From: Ophioderma brevispina
Taxonomy: Eukaryota; Echinodermata; Ophiuroidea; Amphilepidida; Ophiodermatidae
Reading direction: 5' to 3'
DNA: 64,000 bases
Assembly: GCA_023653785.1 (NCBI GenBank)
Contig: JAMKCH010057039.1
Coordinates: 45,191-109,190 of the forward strand
In this document: piece by piece, positions 62,838 to 64,000 of the stretch
Layout: the number at the start of each line of letters is the position of its first letter
Numbering within the stretch: position 1 is the stretch's first letter
Notes under the pieces: generated by a model
Database searches by the model: none
The model's input: only the letters and a program-made list of their open reading frames with translations
What the model was told of the DNA's origin: nothing
Position numbers and translations under genes: made by a program

Positions 62838-63167
62838 CTATAAAATAATATAGAAAAAAAAGAAAATAAAAAACAGGTAAATAAATAAATGAAAATAAAA
62901 TAATAAAAAATAAATTATAATTTGCATTATTTATTGTAGTCGTGAGCATACTAGCAGAAGGGAAGAAAGCGTCACACTTAAAGGAAATATGTCATGATTC
63001 TGAATATTTGGAAAATTTGGTATGGATGGAAAGCTTAAGTAACGTAGATTACATATAAATCAAAATAAGTTGAAAATTGTCCACATTTGTTGAGTATTTT
63101 GCCCTTTTAATTTCCCGCCCAATAGCTTACTCGAAAACGATTCCGACAAATCCACATCGCAGGCAAA

Positions 63168-63390
63168 TGGTGACGTCAAAGTGATGACCATCCATAATTT
63201 ACGTCGTTGTGACCATCACATCGCAGTGTTGCCACTTCAATAATAATTAAACACAACGAAATGAACAAAATATGTCATTCTGTAACTTTTTTTCTAATTT
63301 TATTATTACTTTCATTAATCCATCAATATTACAGTGTCAGCAATAACAATTCGAGTCAACACGATGTTTTGGTCATCACTTTGACGTCAA
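63168..63390. repeat. Inverted repeat around 'TGACGTCAAAGTGATGACCA'
   Basis: The 20-base word near 63170 is inverted near 63370, followed by 21 A (63389-63409). It is either a small MITE or a structure next to another filler. Confidence 0.6.
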
Positions 63391-63475
63391 AAAAAAAAAA
63401 AAAAAAAAATTTATCTCAAAAATATAAAGTTATTTGAACATAGTTTGTTTCTTAAACAATTACTATGGCCAGGAT

Positions 63476-63630
63476 CTGTGATCCTATGAGAGCGTTTACC
63501 AAAATTATATTCCGTGTTGCCATGGCAACCGTTCAAACTTTTCTCACCATTTTTGCTGCTGGTGGCATACAAAAATCAAAGTAACTCAAAAACTAAAGGG
63601 TTTTATACAAAATCCTCTCATAGGATCATA
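63476..63630. mobile_element. About 155-bp MITE
   Basis: 'GATCCTATGAGAG' at the left and 'CTCTCATAGGATC' at the right are exact inverted copies. Interior has 'GTTGCCATGGCAAC', a second palindrome. No target duplication seen. Confidence 0.65.
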
Positions 63631-63724
63631 GTATGTACACTAAGCTAGTTTTGTGCCAAATTTGAAGTCAACCCGATCAAACCTGCTACGAAGTATAGTA
63701 GGCTACTATTATAATTTCGTGTTC

Positions 63725-64000
63725 CATGTGGAGTACCCAAAACCATATACTTAGTCTAACTAGCATTATTAGATAACTTGTTTGCTTTAAACCAATTGTT
63801 AACTTCACAGAGTTCCTTGTTGATAAAATCTAACTTACTGTATATATCAGAATGCGAATACAATATTATGGTGTCATCAGCATACAATATGAATTATAGT
63901 GTTGATGAAGTTGTAGTAATATCATTGATATTGTTATATTACCCTCAAAATTTTGATAAAAATATTATTTTCTCAATTTTATTTGAGAAAATATTTCTCA
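63725..64000 (-). pseudogene. CR1/Jockey-like LINE fragment with intact YADD box, cut by window edge
   Basis: The minus frame reads 'FILYADDTIILYSHSDIYS' and 'ELCEVNNWFKANKLSNNAS', the polymerase active-site region and the next helix. Stops interrupt before and after it. The rest of the domain would lie beyond 64000. Confidence 0.8.

Noticed and set aside
6930..62837. Identity as a sodium/calcium exchanger, FRAS1/FREM or ADGRV1
   Set aside because: NCX has two Calx-beta domains between ion-transport segments, FRAS/FREM has CSPG repeats, and ADGRV1 has a 7TM region. None of these is seen; there is one helix and a lectin domain instead.

Overview
This is animal genomic DNA: AT-rich, with long introns and many decayed transposons. 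The host coding signal comes from one very large minus-strand gene. F-type lectin and Calx-beta domains, Jockey/CR1, RTE, L1-Tx1 and Penelope-like retroelements, and tRNA-SINE remnants suggest a marine invertebrate, perhaps a deuterostome such as an echinoderm or hemichordate. That placement is an inference.

The gene. I could place 20 exon types (23 exon copies, because three are duplicated) from about 62.8 kb down to 6.9 kb on the minus strand. In protein order they encode the C-terminal half of an F-type lectin (fucolectin/FTP) domain, nine Calx-beta domains each split over two exons, and one transmembrane helix with the start of a basic cytoplasmic tail. Every junction between these exons fits phase 1 on both sides, except the exit of the transmembrane exon (phase 0) and three exons that are one base out of register. 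The N-terminus lies beyond the right edge. The end of the cytoplasmic tail is not securely placed. The product looks like a calcium-dependent, glycan-binding cell-surface or adhesion receptor; I do not recognise a named orthologue.

Layout. 1-6.4 kb: downstream of the transmembrane exon, with repeats, a SINE and a truncated Jockey-type LINE. 6.9-16.5 kb: transmembrane exon and Calx-beta 9 and 8, with MITEs and a hAT-like element. 16.9-21.4 kb: large nested inverted-repeat composite. 21.4-35.4 kb: Calx-beta 7 to the second half of Calx-beta 4, including one duplicated block. 36.3-43.6 kb: Tc1 and RTE pseudogenes, a tRNA-like sequence, a CR1-like fragment and a MITE, all inside one intron. 43.7-51 kb: first half of Calx-beta 4, Calx-beta 3 and half of Calx-beta 2, plus a minisatellite. 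51-54.8 kb: a tandem duplication and a TACG-rich element holding two MITEs. 54.9-58.9 kb: Calx-beta 2 first half (duplicated), Calx-beta 1, and a dense TAGTCA/TGACTA array. 62-63 kb: lectin exon (duplicated). 63.7-64 kb: another LINE fragment.

Assembly caution. Three direct duplications are each separated by an A-run compatible with a fixed 20-base filler, and two of them are exact end-to-end overlaps. They look like unmerged contig or haplotype overlaps, so the duplicated exons probably exist once per haplotype. Three other exons each carry an apparent one-base frameshift.
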